Made by a program: the position numbers and the translations under genes
The notes under the pieces: model-generated
What the model saw: only the letters and a program-made list of their open reading frames with translations
Database searches by the model: none
What the model was told of the DNA's origin: nothing
In this document: positions 43,056 through 52,127 of the stretch, piece by piece
Layout: each line of letters opens with the position of its first letter
Position numbering within the stretch: position 1 is the stretch's first letter
DNA from: CAYWMP01 sp964459445
GTDB taxonomy: Bacteria; Desulfobacterota; DSM-4660; Desulfatiglandales; HGW-15
Length of the DNA: 62,232 nt
Direction of reading: 5' to 3'
Assembly: GCA_964459445.1 (NCBI GenBank)
Contig: CAYWMP010000010.1
Coordinates: 1 to 62,232 of the forward strand

Positions 43056-43697
43056 TTATTCGCTTTGATTCAGCATTCCAATAATTTCTTTGGAAGTGTA
43101 TTCGGCCACGTCAGCGAGGCCATCCAACGGCATAAAGGATAGGCCGTTTGATGAAAAAAGGCAAGTTGCGGAGGCAGGGAAATCATCATCCGCGAGATAA
43201 AAAATGTAGAGAAGAGCGATTTTTGGCAAAGGATATAAAAGCAGGGCAAGATCGCCGGCAACATCCCTGGAACGCCCACCCTGGAAAGCAGAAAGCATGC
43301 CTTCGGTTTTGTCCTTAATACGTGAAACGTGAGGGACGAGAATCTGCTCGCTGTTTGCGGCAAAAGCGCCATGATAGGGCATACTGTTGGGAAGATCTTT
43401 GAAGGACTTGAAAGGCTCAAGTTTTATCTGTTCCGGGACAGCGCTCGCCGCATAAAGGGACACGAGGAGACCCCTTGGCCCGGAATCGGATTCCCCTGAA
43501 AAGGTGATTCGATCCGGCTCAAGGGAGCAGTCATGGCCGAAGGCCCTTAATAGAAGGGCGCTATTATTTCCTTTTGCGGGGAGTGCCCCAAGGAGATATT
43601 CGAGCGGCTGATTGAAGGCCCTCTTCAGGTTCTCAAGGATGATTTTCTCGTAATTGGACAAGGGTGTGCCACATTCATTTATCAAGTAAATACCCAT
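43056..43697 (-). CDS. DUF3786 family protein
   Basis: 213 aa. The second half has the DUF3786 pattern: LLLYPLPKIALLYIFYLADD followed by DFPASATCLFSSNGLSFMPL, DGLADVAEYTSKEI. The domain is known mainly from anaerobes including sulfate reducers and some corrinoid-linked proteins; its function is unknown. No signal peptide. First of a probable two-gene unit with the wbqC-like gene. Confidence 0.75.
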   Translation of the reverse strand: MGIYLINECGTPLSNYEKIILENLKRAFNQPLEYLLGALPAKGNNSALLLRAFGHDCSLEPDRITFSGESDSGPRGLLVSLYAASAVPEQIKLEPFKSFKDLPNSMPYHGAFAANSEQILVPHVSRIKDKTEGMLSAFQGGRSRDVAGDLALLLYPLPKIALLYIFYLADDDFPASATCLFSSNGLSFMPLDGLADVAEYTSKEIIGMLNQSE

Positions 43698-43998
43698 AGA
43701 AAAGATTGTTGGAGAATTAGAAAACCCGTTTCAATTATGCGGGGCCTCAGCAATCACTTTACAGGGACGAAAAGGCGCCTTGATGGTGCATAGGGCATTG
43801 CAGGCCAGCGGGCGGTCGACCGATTTTAGAGATTGAATGATCATCTTCCGGCACGTTGTAGCGATGGTACTCCGCCCGCCATAGCAGTTTAGTGTGCAAA
43901 CGGCGGCTTACTGAATCCAGTTTGTCCCTTCCAAGAGATCCCCGAACCCCCGCTCAATCAATAACATATTTAGAGAGCGAAAGTGTTACGACAATTCT
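43698..43998. other. intergenic, holds second copy of the repeated remnant
   Basis: Nearly all of this gap is the sequence related to 39384-39611 (see next entry). No other gene. Confidence 0.4.
43737..43957 (-). pseudogene. short Cys-containing remnant, copy 2, frameshifted
   Basis: Minus strand: RGSLGRDKLDSVSRRLHTKL, LWRAEYHRYNVPEDDHSIS, then a frameshift near 43830 after which ALCTIKAPFRPCKVIAEAP matches the end of copy 1. Nucleotide ends are also conserved (GGCCTCAGCAATC and CCTTCCAAGAGATCCCCGA). Decayed paralogue of 39384-39611. Confidence 0.5.
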
Positions 43999-44799
43999 CT
44001 AAGCATGAACAATTTGAGAGACGTGGACAAAGGAAAGATCTTTGCTGCGAGGGCTGTCTAGGAATCGACGAATTGCTTCGGCAGTCTCCGGATGGGGATG
44101 GCCGATGCCTATTGCTGAGCCAAACTTCACGGCATATCTTCTCAGCTTTTTGAGCTTGAAAAGAATGGATGGTGCATCGCGCCGGTTATCCAGAAACACG
44201 TTCCTGCAAGCTGAAGCGATATGGAGTCGTCTTGCTGTTTGGAAACCCGCGGAGCGATGGGACGTCATGCTGTCCACAAAGAAAAGCCCATTGCTCTTGA
44301 TGATACCCAGAACTCTGTTCATCTGACGGCGGGATTCGGTAAAACGTGAGCCCATATGATTGTTCACCCCGCGGGCAAAAGGCACACTGGAAAGATTCTC
44401 TTCCACAGTCCTTACAATTTTGGGGTATTCGTCATTCAAATAAAGAGCGCCGGGGCCGGGATCGAGTTGTGCGTTAAAAGGCTCCATTGGTTGATGCAGC
44501 ATTATTTCGTGGCCTTTGCCATGTATTGCGGATGCCAGAGTCTCTGTCAGGGGGAGTCGAGGCAGGATAGAGAAAGTCAACGGGATATCCAGATCAAGAA
44601 AGAGCCTTGCTCGCGATCGACTGAAGCCGATATCATCAATAATCAAAACCAATTGATTTAGAGATTTCGAGTCATCCCCTTTACTGCACATGGCAAAGGC
44701 CGACGAAAAGCCGGTGCAACCAAAAAAACTCCCCACCAATAGGGATCCGGCTTTTACAAGGAAGTCCCTTCTGCTTTTGAGATGATTTTCAGGGTTCAT
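43999..44799 (-). CDS. divergent polysaccharide deacetylase (DUF610/YibQ type), Tat signal
   Basis: 266 aa from ATG 44799 (a TTG at 44826 is less likely). The N-terminus KSRRDFLVKAGSLLVGSFFG is a twin-arginine signal. The mature part fits the divergent deacetylase fold: LVLIIDDIGFSRSRARLFLD with paired Asp, then HEIMLHQPMEPF with metal His, VNNHMGSRFTES and IGIGHPHPETAEAI. Such proteins act in the periplasm, possibly on peptidoglycan or exopolysaccharide. It is transcribed away from the cold-shock gene. Confidence 0.85.
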   Translation of the reverse strand: MNPENHLKSRRDFLVKAGSLLVGSFFGCTGFSSAFAMCSKGDDSKSLNQLVLIIDDIGFSRSRARLFLDLDIPLTFSILPRLPLTETLASAIHGKGHEIMLHQPMEPFNAQLDPGPGALYLNDEYPKIVRTVEENLSSVPFARGVNNHMGSRFTESRRQMNRVLGIIKSNGLFFVDSMTSHRSAGFQTARRLHIASACRNVFLDNRRDAPSILFKLKKLRRYAVKFGSAIGIGHPHPETAEAIRRFLDSPRSKDLSFVHVSQIVHA

Positions 44800-45180
44800 G
44801 GAGTATGTGCAATTCGTCCGTACCAAATGGAATAAATCTTGGGATTGCGATGAATGCCATGGGATAGTTGCCGCACAGGAATATATTGAAATTTGGCCTG
44901 CTACTACAATAAATTGCGTTATATGTCAATTGAAAATACAATATATTGTATTAAGGGTGGGATTAAGCGGATTATAAAGAGATCGGAAAAACTATCCTAA
45001 GAAAGTCAAAATCCTATTTAAATAACTTGATTTTAGTAAAAAAAACGTTATTCTAAGGGGCAATCATAAAGGTCCATCTTGTGGATGAGCCGGTTTCGTT
45101 CTGAAGGAAAGTTCCATTTGTCAAAAGTGGCATCCTGAAGTCTTGAAACTTGAGAAAAAATCTGAAAGGAGGATGTTGCA
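44800..45180. other. divergent intergenic region with cold-shock leader
   Basis: Contains an 18-base palindrome (44935-44952) and a long AT-rich leader before the cold-shock gene, as is common for csp mRNAs. No small gene recognised. Confidence 0.4.
44935..44952. promoter_or_regulatory. 18-base perfect palindrome, possible operator
   Basis: AATACAATATATTGTATT is a perfect palindrome between the divergent deacetylase and cold-shock genes, in an AT-rich promoter-like region. It may be a dimeric regulator site. Confidence 0.4.
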
Positions 45181-45381
45181 ATGGCAGAAGGAATTGTAAA
45201 GTGGTTCAGTGACAAAAAAGGATTCGGTTTCATTGAGCAGGAAGACGGTGATGATGTATTTGTCCATCACTCAGCAATCAACATGGAAGGATTCAAGAGC
45301 CTTAATGAGGGTGACCGGGTGAGCTTTGATATAGAACAAGGCCAGCGCGGTCCCGCAGCGAAGAACGTCACCAGATTGTAG
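45181..45381 (+). CDS. cspA: cold-shock domain protein
   Basis: A 66-aa nucleic-acid chaperone. It carries both RNA-binding motifs: KGFGFI (RNP1) and VFVHHS (RNP2), with the usual start EGIVKWFSDKKGF. Full length. AAAGGAGG lies eight bases before ATG 45181. A long untranslated leader and a strong terminator (45402-45440) make it a single-gene unit; cold induction through the leader is known for the family but not shown here. Confidence 0.96.
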   Translation: MAEGIVKWFSDKKGFGFIEQEDGDDVFVHHSAINMEGFKSLNEGDRVSFDIEQGQRGPAAKNVTRL

Positions 45382-45401
45382 TTCGCGGGGAGAAGACCAG
45401 C

Positions 45402-45440
45402 AAGGGCATCTTGTCGCACTGTGACGAGATGCCCTTTTAT
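45402..45440 (+). terminator. Rho-independent terminator of the cold-shock gene
   Basis: AAGGGCATCTtGTC (45402-45415) pairs with GACgAGATGCCCTTT (45423-45437), followed by T residues; it lies 20 bases after the stop codon. Confidence 0.9.
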
Positions 45441-45497
45441 TTGAAAAAATCTCTAAATGGATCTGAGAGATGAACAGATCCGGGGGTATTCAGCATA

Positions 45498-47294
45498 ATG
45501 GGAAAAGGAACAGATGAAATGGCAGACATTGGAGGCACAGTAACAGAAAACACGGAATCCTCGGTTGAGGATGTAGAGAAAACCTTCTCCGAAGAGGAAG
45601 GAGATCTCGATGAAACCGATGAGGACACCCAAGACGGTCAGAGTTTTATGGAATTATACGAAGAGAGCCTGAAAAGCATCCAAGAGGGCAAGATCGTGAG
45701 GGGAGAAATCGTTCAAATAGACGATGAGTTTGCGCTGGTTGATATCGGCTATAAATCGGAAGGACAAATTCGTGTCTCTGAGTTCCTTAACGCCGACGGC
45801 CAGGTAGCGGCGAAGGTGGGTGACCAGGTAGATGTCCTCTTGGTTCGCAAAGAAAATAAAGAGGGCCGAATTACTCTTTCAAAGGAAAAGGCGGCAAGGG
45901 TAAAAAAATGGGAAGAAGTTGAAGAAGCCTACAGGGACCATGGCACGATCAAAGGTAGAATCGTTTCACGGGTGAAAGGGGGACTTTCGGTAGATATTGG
46001 CCTCCAGGCTTTCTTGCCCGGATCTCAAGCCGATTTGAGACCTGTTAAGGATTTGGGCGCCCTAATAGGAACGGAACATGACTTCAGGATATTAAAGTGT
46101 GAAAAGCGCCAAGGGAATATTGTTTTATCTCGTCGAGCCGCCCTAGAGGCGGAACGAAAGGCCCTTCAGGAAAAGACACTTAAACTCCTTGAAAAGGACG
46201 CAGTCCTTGAGGGGTTGGTCAGCAATATCGCAGACTATGGTCTATTTATCGATCTTGGCGGTATTGACGGCCTCGTACATATCACCGATATGTCCTGGGG
46301 CAAGGTTGGGCACCCGTCGGAAACCTATCAGATTGGCGACAAGGTCACGGTCAAGGTTTTGAAGTTTGACAAGGATAGAGGAAGAGTATCCCTCGGCATC
46401 AAACAGCTCACACCGGATCCATGGAGCTCGGCTGAAGATAAATTCCCCGTGGGAACCCGCGTTACGGGCCGGATAGCGAGCCTAAAGGAATATGGCGCTT
46501 TCATGGAACTTGAAGAAGGCATGGAAGGCCTCATTCATGTGTCTGAAATGTCCTGGACCGGAAAGATCAAGCACCCTTCTCAGATATTGAGCGTCGGCAA
46601 TGAGGTTGAAGCCAGAGTATTATCGCTTGATGTGGCTAAGAGACGAATTTCCTTGAGTCTTAAGCAGCTTGAACCAAACCCATGGGATACCATCGCGGAG
46701 AATTATCCCATCGGGGCCATTATAGAAGGGAAAATAAAGAACATCACCGATTTCGGTTTCTTTGTCGGCATTGATGAAGGCATAGATGGGCTTGTCCATA
46801 TATCCGATATCTCATGGACCAAGAGAATAAAGCATCCATCAGAGCTTTACAAAAAAGGCGACGAAATACAGGCTGCCATTTTGGATATTGATAAGGAAAA
46901 TGAGCGTTTTTCATTGGGGATCAAACAACTGAGTCCAGACCCCTGGGGGGCGGTACCGGAAAAATATCCAATTGGTACACGAGTCAGCGGCACCGTAAAA
47001 AGTGTCACGGATTTTGGCATTTTTGTAGAACTTGAAGAAGGCATTGAAGGCCTCATCCATGTCTCACAATTACCCAAGGGTAGACAGGAAAAACCTTTAG
47101 AGGATTTTCAGGTTATGGAACAGATTGAAGCTGAGGTTGTCAATATCTCACAAGAGGATAAAAGGATTGGTCTTTCCATTCGAAAACTTGAGGAAAGCTC
47201 AATACGAGAGATGCAAAAGAACAACATGAAGAACCAGAAAAAGGCTACCTCTAACCTGGGAGACCTTCTAAAAGAGAAGATGATGAATTCATAA
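45498..47294 (+). CDS. rpsA: 30S ribosomal protein S1
   Basis: 598 aa. A long acidic N-terminal extension (about 55 residues, TENTESSVEDVEKTFSEEEG) precedes six S1 OB-fold repeats, the later ones easily seen as GLVSNIADYGLFIDLGG, GRIASLKEYGAFMELEEG, GKIKNITDFGFFVGIDEG and GTVKSVTDFGIFVELEEG. It binds mRNA on the small subunit and helps initiation. Six repeats match the Gram-negative S1. ATG 45498 is taken as start; ATG 45519 is also possible. It stands alone, without cmk or ihfB next to it. Confidence 0.95.
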   Translation: MGKGTDEMADIGGTVTENTESSVEDVEKTFSEEEGDLDETDEDTQDGQSFMELYEESLKSIQEGKIVRGEIVQIDDEFALVDIGYKSEGQIRVSEFLNADGQVAAKVGDQVDVLLVRKENKEGRITLSKEKAARVKKWEEVEEAYRDHGTIKGRIVSRVKGGLSVDIGLQAFLPGSQADLRPVKDLGALIGTEHDFRILKCEKRQGNIVLSRRAALEAERKALQEKTLKLLEKDAVLEGLVSNIADYGLFIDLGGIDGLVHITDMSWGKVGHPSETYQIGDKVTVKVLKFDKDRGRVSLGIKQLTPDPWSSAEDKFPVGTRVTGRIASLKEYGAFMELEEGMEGLIHVSEMSWTGKIKHPSQILSVGNEVEARVLSLDVAKRRISLSLKQLEPNPWDTIAENYPIGAIIEGKIKNITDFGFFVGIDEGIDGLVHISDISWTKRIKHPSELYKKGDEIQAAILDIDKENERFSLGIKQLSPDPWGAVPEKYPIGTRVSGTVKSVTDFGIFVELEEGIEGLIHVSQLPKGRQEKPLEDFQVMEQIEAEVVNISQEDKRIGLSIRKLEESSIREMQKNNMKNQKKATSNLGDLLKEKMMNS

Positions 47295-47566
47295 ACCCAA
47301 GTCTTGGGTGAGATCCACGATTCAAAACCGCAGGATCCACCCGAGACGACCCAACCTCAATCCTTTAAAACCACCCATCAGATAATCCCAAAACTTTTCT
47401 CTGAACCTGCCGAAGGCAACCCTGTCAATTTCCCACTCTTACAGGTCATTTCTTAAAGGCAGAAAATTTAGAGTCACCCAAGAATGCACCTGTGGGGAAA
47501 AGCATAGAAAGGTCTCGGGATAATCTCGATGGAGGATTTAGGATCCGGAATTGAGTAGATCGCGGA

Positions 47567-48784
47567 TTATTTCTTCTTCCATTTGCTGAGGAGGTAGGGC
47601 TTCGTCTTTTCAAAAGTAAGGCAATCTTCCTCGATGGATTCCTCTGCCTGTCGGGTGGACATTCGCTTGGTACTCCTCACAAAGGAAAGGGTCCTGCCGA
47701 AATAGAGAGGGATGAGGGAGTCCATCAACATATCCAGATCACAAACTGCATCACGGTGCCCAATAGCAAAATCATAGAGAATTCTGGCCCAAAGGTCGGT
47801 CGGAAAATTGAATAGCCTCTCCTTAAGATCTTTGATTTCATAAAGCTTCAAGTAGACATCCTCGGCGAGAATCGTTTCCCATATTTCGCCGTACTGATCA
47901 AACCCTCCATGAAAATTCTCAAGGAGTTTCTGGGTGTTGACTTCTACCTTCGGGGGCATTTCAACATCCCCAAGGCCGAATCCATAGATGGAAGTCGGCT
48001 TGCTGTATTGCACCTTGCGCCAAAAGGGATAAAAATCTTTCATAAGCGAAAAAATGGTTCCTACGACCTGCCTGAACATCGGTCCAAGAGAAGAGGCAGG
48101 ATCTTTGGGCCTATGAATTTTGGGCCTCCCCATAAAGGATTGGCAGACCTGGGCCTTCCTATTAAAGGCTAGGGTGGTCATCCATATGTCGATTCCAAAA
48201 TTGGCTACCGCTTCATCCCAAACCTTGCTTTCCAGATAGGCTTTGGCCAAATCGCCACTGAAACCAAAATCCCCTCCTATGGGTTGACGAACCCGCCTTC
48301 CATAGAGAGATCGAGACAGCGGATAGGCGATCCCATTGGTTATGGTCCCGTCATATTTGTGTCTGACGTAAAGGGGAGCGACATAGGAAAAATCACTGAA
48401 AAGGGGTTCTCCAAGATGCTTGATCCATTGCGGGGTGATGCTTTTTAAGTCCGCATCGACCACAACGATCGCCTTCGCCTTAAGATCCACGACTTTCTGA
48501 AACAGATTCTTGAAGTTGTTCCCTTTTCCTTTCACACCAGGAGGCGTAGAGATATAGATCTTGGGGACCTCCGTAGGGGTATCAAGAAAGGCCTGTTTCG
48601 TATTATCAGGGGAGTTGTTGTCGCAATTTATAATAACAGACTTCTTGTCCGGAAAATATTTCACCAACCCCTCACTGGCCTGCTGGGTGGGAAAGCTTAT
48701 GGAGTCAGCCTCGTTATACGATGGGATACTGACGACCAGATCGACCTTTTTCACCTTATCCGGGTTCACGTCATTTTCAAACAT
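47567..48784 (-). CDS. GT-A glycosyltransferase, mannosylglycerate-synthase-like
   Basis: 405 aa from ATG 48784, directly after the phosphatase stop (TGACATG) and preceded by GGGAGGAA; the frame could also begin at 48802. A GT-A nucleotide-sugar domain with VVSIPSYNEADSI, PPGVKGKGNNFK and the metal DxD in VVVDADLKSI. RQPIGGDFGFSG and FGIDIWMTTLAF follow, which resemble the acceptor-site segments of GT78-like mannosylglycerate synthase. It likely adds the second sugar, or makes a glycosylglycerate, in compatible-solute synthesis. Last gene of a three-gene operon. Confidence 0.75.
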   Translation of the reverse strand: MFENDVNPDKVKKVDLVVSIPSYNEADSISFPTQQASEGLVKYFPDKKSVIINCDNNSPDNTKQAFLDTPTEVPKIYISTPPGVKGKGNNFKNLFQKVVDLKAKAIVVVDADLKSITPQWIKHLGEPLFSDFSYVAPLYVRHKYDGTITNGIAYPLSRSLYGRRVRQPIGGDFGFSGDLAKAYLESKVWDEAVANFGIDIWMTTLAFNRKAQVCQSFMGRPKIHRPKDPASSLGPMFRQVVGTIFSLMKDFYPFWRKVQYSKPTSIYGFGLGDVEMPPKVEVNTQKLLENFHGGFDQYGEIWETILAEDVYLKLYEIKDLKERLFNFPTDLWARILYDFAIGHRDAVCDLDMLMDSLIPLYFGRTLSFVRSTKRMSTRQAEESIEEDCLTFEKTKPYLLSKWKKK

Positions 48785-48785
48785 G

Positions 48786-49640
48786 TCAGGAATTCCTCCC
48801 ATTCAGCTTATTTTTGAAGATGTCGAGGACCGCGGCGTTCCATCCTTTCGGTCCCTTTTCCTTCGTGACCACCAAGCCGGGTATGTCACGCTCCAATCCC
48901 GGGAAGACACGGGCGGAACGAATGAGCACCGGGCAGTCGACCCTCTTGAGCATGCCGAAATCATTCGGACTGTCTCCCAGGGCAATGGTCAATAGATCGG
49001 CGTGAAAACCGCGATACCAAGCAATGAGTTTGTCGACGGCTTCGCCCTTATCGAAGGTTCCTTTGAGGTGATAGAAGCGGCCGCCTTCTGTGATCGTAAG
49101 CCCTCTGCGCTTTGCCGCTTCATGAAGCGGCGCACTATCCCTGTCTCCTTTGTCATTCAAAAGCACGAAGGGTTCGTCGTATTCTCTTTGACCTGCGAGT
49201 CGCGATTCAGCAAGATTGAGCCCGGTAAACCGGGATATTTCTTCGGGCGGCATTTCTGAAAAACCGCGAATCGGCCACCCCAGTTCATCTCTGATTTCCC
49301 TGAGGTCTTCGACTAATGATTGATAAGGGGTTCCTAGCGATAACTGCCACAATCCATGAGCAAATTTCGTACCATCGGGCGTCTTTTCTCCAATCTCTTT
49401 TGGAAAAAAGATGCCGCCTCCATTTTCAGATATGAAAGGAGAAGACAACCCCAGATCGATAATCAGGGCATTCATTTCAGCCCTGGTTTTGCTCGATGTC
49501 AGTATAACAGGAATACGATAGCTTTTGCACAAATTTAGGGCCGGCTTAGCCTCTTCCCAGCCATAGGTTTCATGATCCAATAATGTGCCGTCCAGATCGG
49601 TAAAGATGACGATGAAAGGTCTAGATGAATCGTTGGTCAT
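48786..49640 (-). CDS. mannosyl-3-phosphoglycerate phosphatase family protein (HAD)
   Basis: 284 aa, HAD superfamily type IIB. Motif I is FTDLDGTLLDHET, motif II ILTSSKTRAE, motif IV ALGDSPNDFGML. The family removes phosphate from mannosyl- or glucosyl-3-phosphoglycerate to give the neutral-charge-balanced solute. It lies 13 bases after the synthase gene and just before the second glycosyltransferase, so it fits the phosphatase step of a glucosylglycerate/mannosylglucosylglycerate pathway. Sugar specificity (mannosyl or glucosyl) is not decidable by eye. Confidence 0.88.
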   Translation of the reverse strand: MTNDSSRPFIVIFTDLDGTLLDHETYGWEEAKPALNLCKSYRIPVILTSSKTRAEMNALIIDLGLSSPFISENGGGIFFPKEIGEKTPDGTKFAHGLWQLSLGTPYQSLVEDLREIRDELGWPIRGFSEMPPEEISRFTGLNLAESRLAGQREYDEPFVLLNDKGDRDSAPLHEAAKRRGLTITEGGRFYHLKGTFDKGEAVDKLIAWYRGFHADLLTIALGDSPNDFGMLKRVDCPVLIRSARVFPGLERDIPGLVVTKEKGPKGWNAAVLDIFKNKLNGRNS

Positions 49641-49653
49641 TTGTCAATTGTCA

Positions 49654-51024
49654 TTATGAAAACCTTCGTTTTTCTTCCTCAACGGCTTCTATCAAATCAT
49701 AGAATATCTTGGGCAACTTGTTGGACACCCGTTCCCATGAAACCGTCTTTGGCGTTTCAAATAATTTCTGCTCGGTTCTGCCCTCCACGGACATGATGGT
49801 TTCCGCCAGACCATTGTCCAAAAATGATTTGAATTCCGGATGGGAATACACAAATCTCAAGAACCTCTCCGTCATACGATAGGGGGAAGTGAGCAATTCG
49901 CCGGCATGGAGTATGGAATTTCTATATACGTCCTTCACGAGGTCTTCTTCGCCGTCCCGATCATAGGACAAATTGCTGAAGCTGGCATCGTCGGAGTATT
50001 TCTTGATCTGTTCTTCAGCCAGTGCCGTGTAGGTGATGGCCAGATCCCGGAAAAAGGTGTCCGATATTTCCAGGCCCTCTTCTATGATTAAGGCGTTCAT
50101 CAAGGTGGTCACGATGTCCACGGCCATTCGATTAAGGCCCTTGGATTCATCGTCCGCCGAGACCGCCTGGTGTTTATGGTCAAAGGGTTCTTTGGTGAAC
50201 ATCACTTGGGCCGATGAAGAAGCCTTGCGGTAAACCTCAATCAGGGTGAATATCTCAACGCCCCAGTTGGTGGCAAATCGCATGCTTTTGAGGAGGTCCA
50301 CATGAAAGGCGACTTCACCTGATAGCTGGTAATGGAAGCCCAAAAGGAAGTCAATCAACCGAAGCATCTTCTCTTCGCGGCCTTCCGTGAATTTGCGCTT
50401 TAGGGATAGGAGCAAGGGGTCGAGGAGAAGACGCTTCACCCTGCCGTATAGGGCCCGCTCCATAAGGCGGGCGTAGTAAGCCTTGGAGAAATCATAGTTA
50501 AGGACAACGACGGGATAGAGAAGTCGCTCCAATTGCACCTTTTTAAAAGTCTTAATATCGGCGTCTAATAGTCCGATGGAATCTGCGCCCATGGCGATGG
50601 CAATCCCGAAACTGAGGAACATGTTTTTGCCTTTCCCCGGTTCCTGGACGTTGAACCCGGCTTCATTAAGCATGTTATAAATCTCACTGAATCCCGGGCC
50701 GTCATTCCATTGGATGAGATAGTTTCTGATGCCGTATTTCTTGATGAGATCTCTCAAAAGCAAGGCTTCTTGCTTTGTTGCCCTATCCAGGCCGAAGATG
50801 ATACTGGAAAGGTATTTAATATCGCTCAGTTGTCTGAGGATATTCTCAAAGACCGGAAGGTTGGGCGGGTCGGTAAACTCGCTTGCCAGGGTCGGAATGA
50901 TAATAACTGTCTTTTTCCACCTGGAGTGAAGTCTCAACTGGCTTCTCAGGTGCTTTCTATCCTGTTTGAGGATATGAAATGTCGTAATTCCAAGTCGATT
51001 TTGGGAGAAATCAGAGATGGTCAC
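49654..51024 (-). CDS. glucosyl-3-phosphoglycerate synthase-like glycosyltransferase
   Basis: 456 aa GT-A-type enzyme resembling GpgS. Nucleotide-sugar binding region VIIIPTLASEF, PGKGKNMFLSFGIA, the metal motif IGLLDADIKTF, and ALYGRVKRLLLDPLL followed by YQLSGEVAFHVDLL and NWGVEIFTLIEVYRK. It would couple NDP-glucose to 3-phosphoglycerate. The start is GTG 51024, with a ribosome site very close, so its exact position is unsure. First gene of the osmolyte operon; product inferred from the phosphatase partner. Confidence 0.82.
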   Translation of the reverse strand: MTISDFSQNRLGITTFHILKQDRKHLRSQLRLHSRWKKTVIIIPTLASEFTDPPNLPVFENILRQLSDIKYLSSIIFGLDRATKQEALLLRDLIKKYGIRNYLIQWNDGPGFSEIYNMLNEAGFNVQEPGKGKNMFLSFGIAIAMGADSIGLLDADIKTFKKVQLERLLYPVVVLNYDFSKAYYARLMERALYGRVKRLLLDPLLLSLKRKFTEGREEKMLRLIDFLLGFHYQLSGEVAFHVDLLKSMRFATNWGVEIFTLIEVYRKASSSAQVMFTKEPFDHKHQAVSADDESKGLNRMAVDIVTTLMNALIIEEGLEISDTFFRDLAITYTALAEEQIKKYSDDASFSNLSYDRDGEEDLVKDVYRNSILHAGELLTSPYRMTERFLRFVYSHPEFKSFLDNGLAETIMSVEGRTEQKLFETPKTVSWERVSNKLPKIFYDLIEAVEEEKRRFS

Positions 51025-51038
51025 CCTCCCTTACTCTT

Positions 51039-52073
51039 TTATGATTTTTGAAACAGTTCTTTTTGAACTTGGGAATCCTCTTCCATCCTCAAGTTGAAAT
51101 GCTCGTAGGCCAATTTGGTAGCGACTCGCCCCCGAGGCGTCCTCTTAATATATCCGATCTTGATTAAAAAGGGTTCATAGACATCCTCGAGGGTATCCTT
51201 TTCTTCCCCAACTGCAGAGGACAGGGTATCAAGCCCTAAGGGGCCGCCGTCGAATTTTTCAATGATAGTCAAGAGAATGTGGCGATCCATCCTATCCAAC
51301 CCCTTGTCATCTACATCCAGCATATTCAGTGCACGCCGTGCCACGTCCAACGTTATTTCTCCGTCGGCTTTTACCTCGGCATAGTCCCTAACCCTCCGTA
51401 GGATTCTGTTGGCAACCCGGGGCGTACCCCTTGATCTCCTCGCGATTTCAAAGGCCCCATCCTCGTCGACGGCAATACCCAGAAGCCGCGCCGAGCGGAG
51501 GATGATTTTTTGAAGCTCTTCAGGTTTATAGAATTCGACACGAAGTATGACTCCGAATCGCTCTCTTAAGGGGGGGGTGAGCAAACCGGTACGGGTGGTG
51601 GCCCCAACCAAAGTAAAGGGCGGGAGGGGGATTTTCATGGTCCGGGCTGAGGGACCCTGCCCTATGATGATATCGAGCTGGAAATCCTCCATGGCGGGGT
51701 AGAGTATCTCTTCAACAACATGGTTGAGGCGATGGACCTCGTCTATAAAGAGGACATCCCTGGGCTTGAGGCTGGTGAGGATGGCGGCGAGGTCTCCCGG
51801 TCTTTCTATGACCGGACCCGAGGTGCTGTTGATATTGACTTTGAGTTCGTGGGCTATGATGTGAGCAAGAGAGGTCTTGCCCAATCCTGGGCTTCCGTGG
51901 AACAGGACATGATCGAGTGCGTCTGAACGGCCCCTTGCGGCCTCGATGAACACCCTGAGGTTCCTCTTGATGTCCTCCTGGCCCACATATTCATCAAGGT
52001 TGCTGGGCCGCAGGTTTACTTCGGCCGGGGTTTCATTGGACTGAGGTTCTGGATCTATGAGTCGGTCCTGCAT
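51039..52073 (-). CDS. ruvB: Holliday junction branch migration ATPase RuvB
   Basis: A 344-aa AAA+ motor of the RuvABC resolvasome. Walker A GSPGLGKTS, Walker B LFIDEVHRL, sensor GATTRTGLLTPPLRERFG, and a C-terminal winged helix ending in GYIKRTPRGRVATKLAYEH. I took ATG 52073 (AGAAGG six bases upstream) rather than GTG 52088. It follows ruvA by about 50 bases in the same transcript. DNA repair and recombination. Confidence 0.97.
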   Translation of the reverse strand: MQDRLIDPEPQSNETPAEVNLRPSNLDEYVGQEDIKRNLRVFIEAARGRSDALDHVLFHGSPGLGKTSLAHIIAHELKVNINSTSGPVIERPGDLAAILTSLKPRDVLFIDEVHRLNHVVEEILYPAMEDFQLDIIIGQGPSARTMKIPLPPFTLVGATTRTGLLTPPLRERFGVILRVEFYKPEELQKIILRSARLLGIAVDEDGAFEIARRSRGTPRVANRILRRVRDYAEVKADGEITLDVARRALNMLDVDDKGLDRMDRHILLTIIEKFDGGPLGLDTLSSAVGEEKDTLEDVYEPFLIKIGYIKRTPRGRVATKLAYEHFNLRMEEDSQVQKELFQKS

Positions 52074-52127
52074 GAATGTCCTTCTCACTCCGTCAGTGCG
52101 ACGGCTCCTATCACCGAGTAGCCGTCA

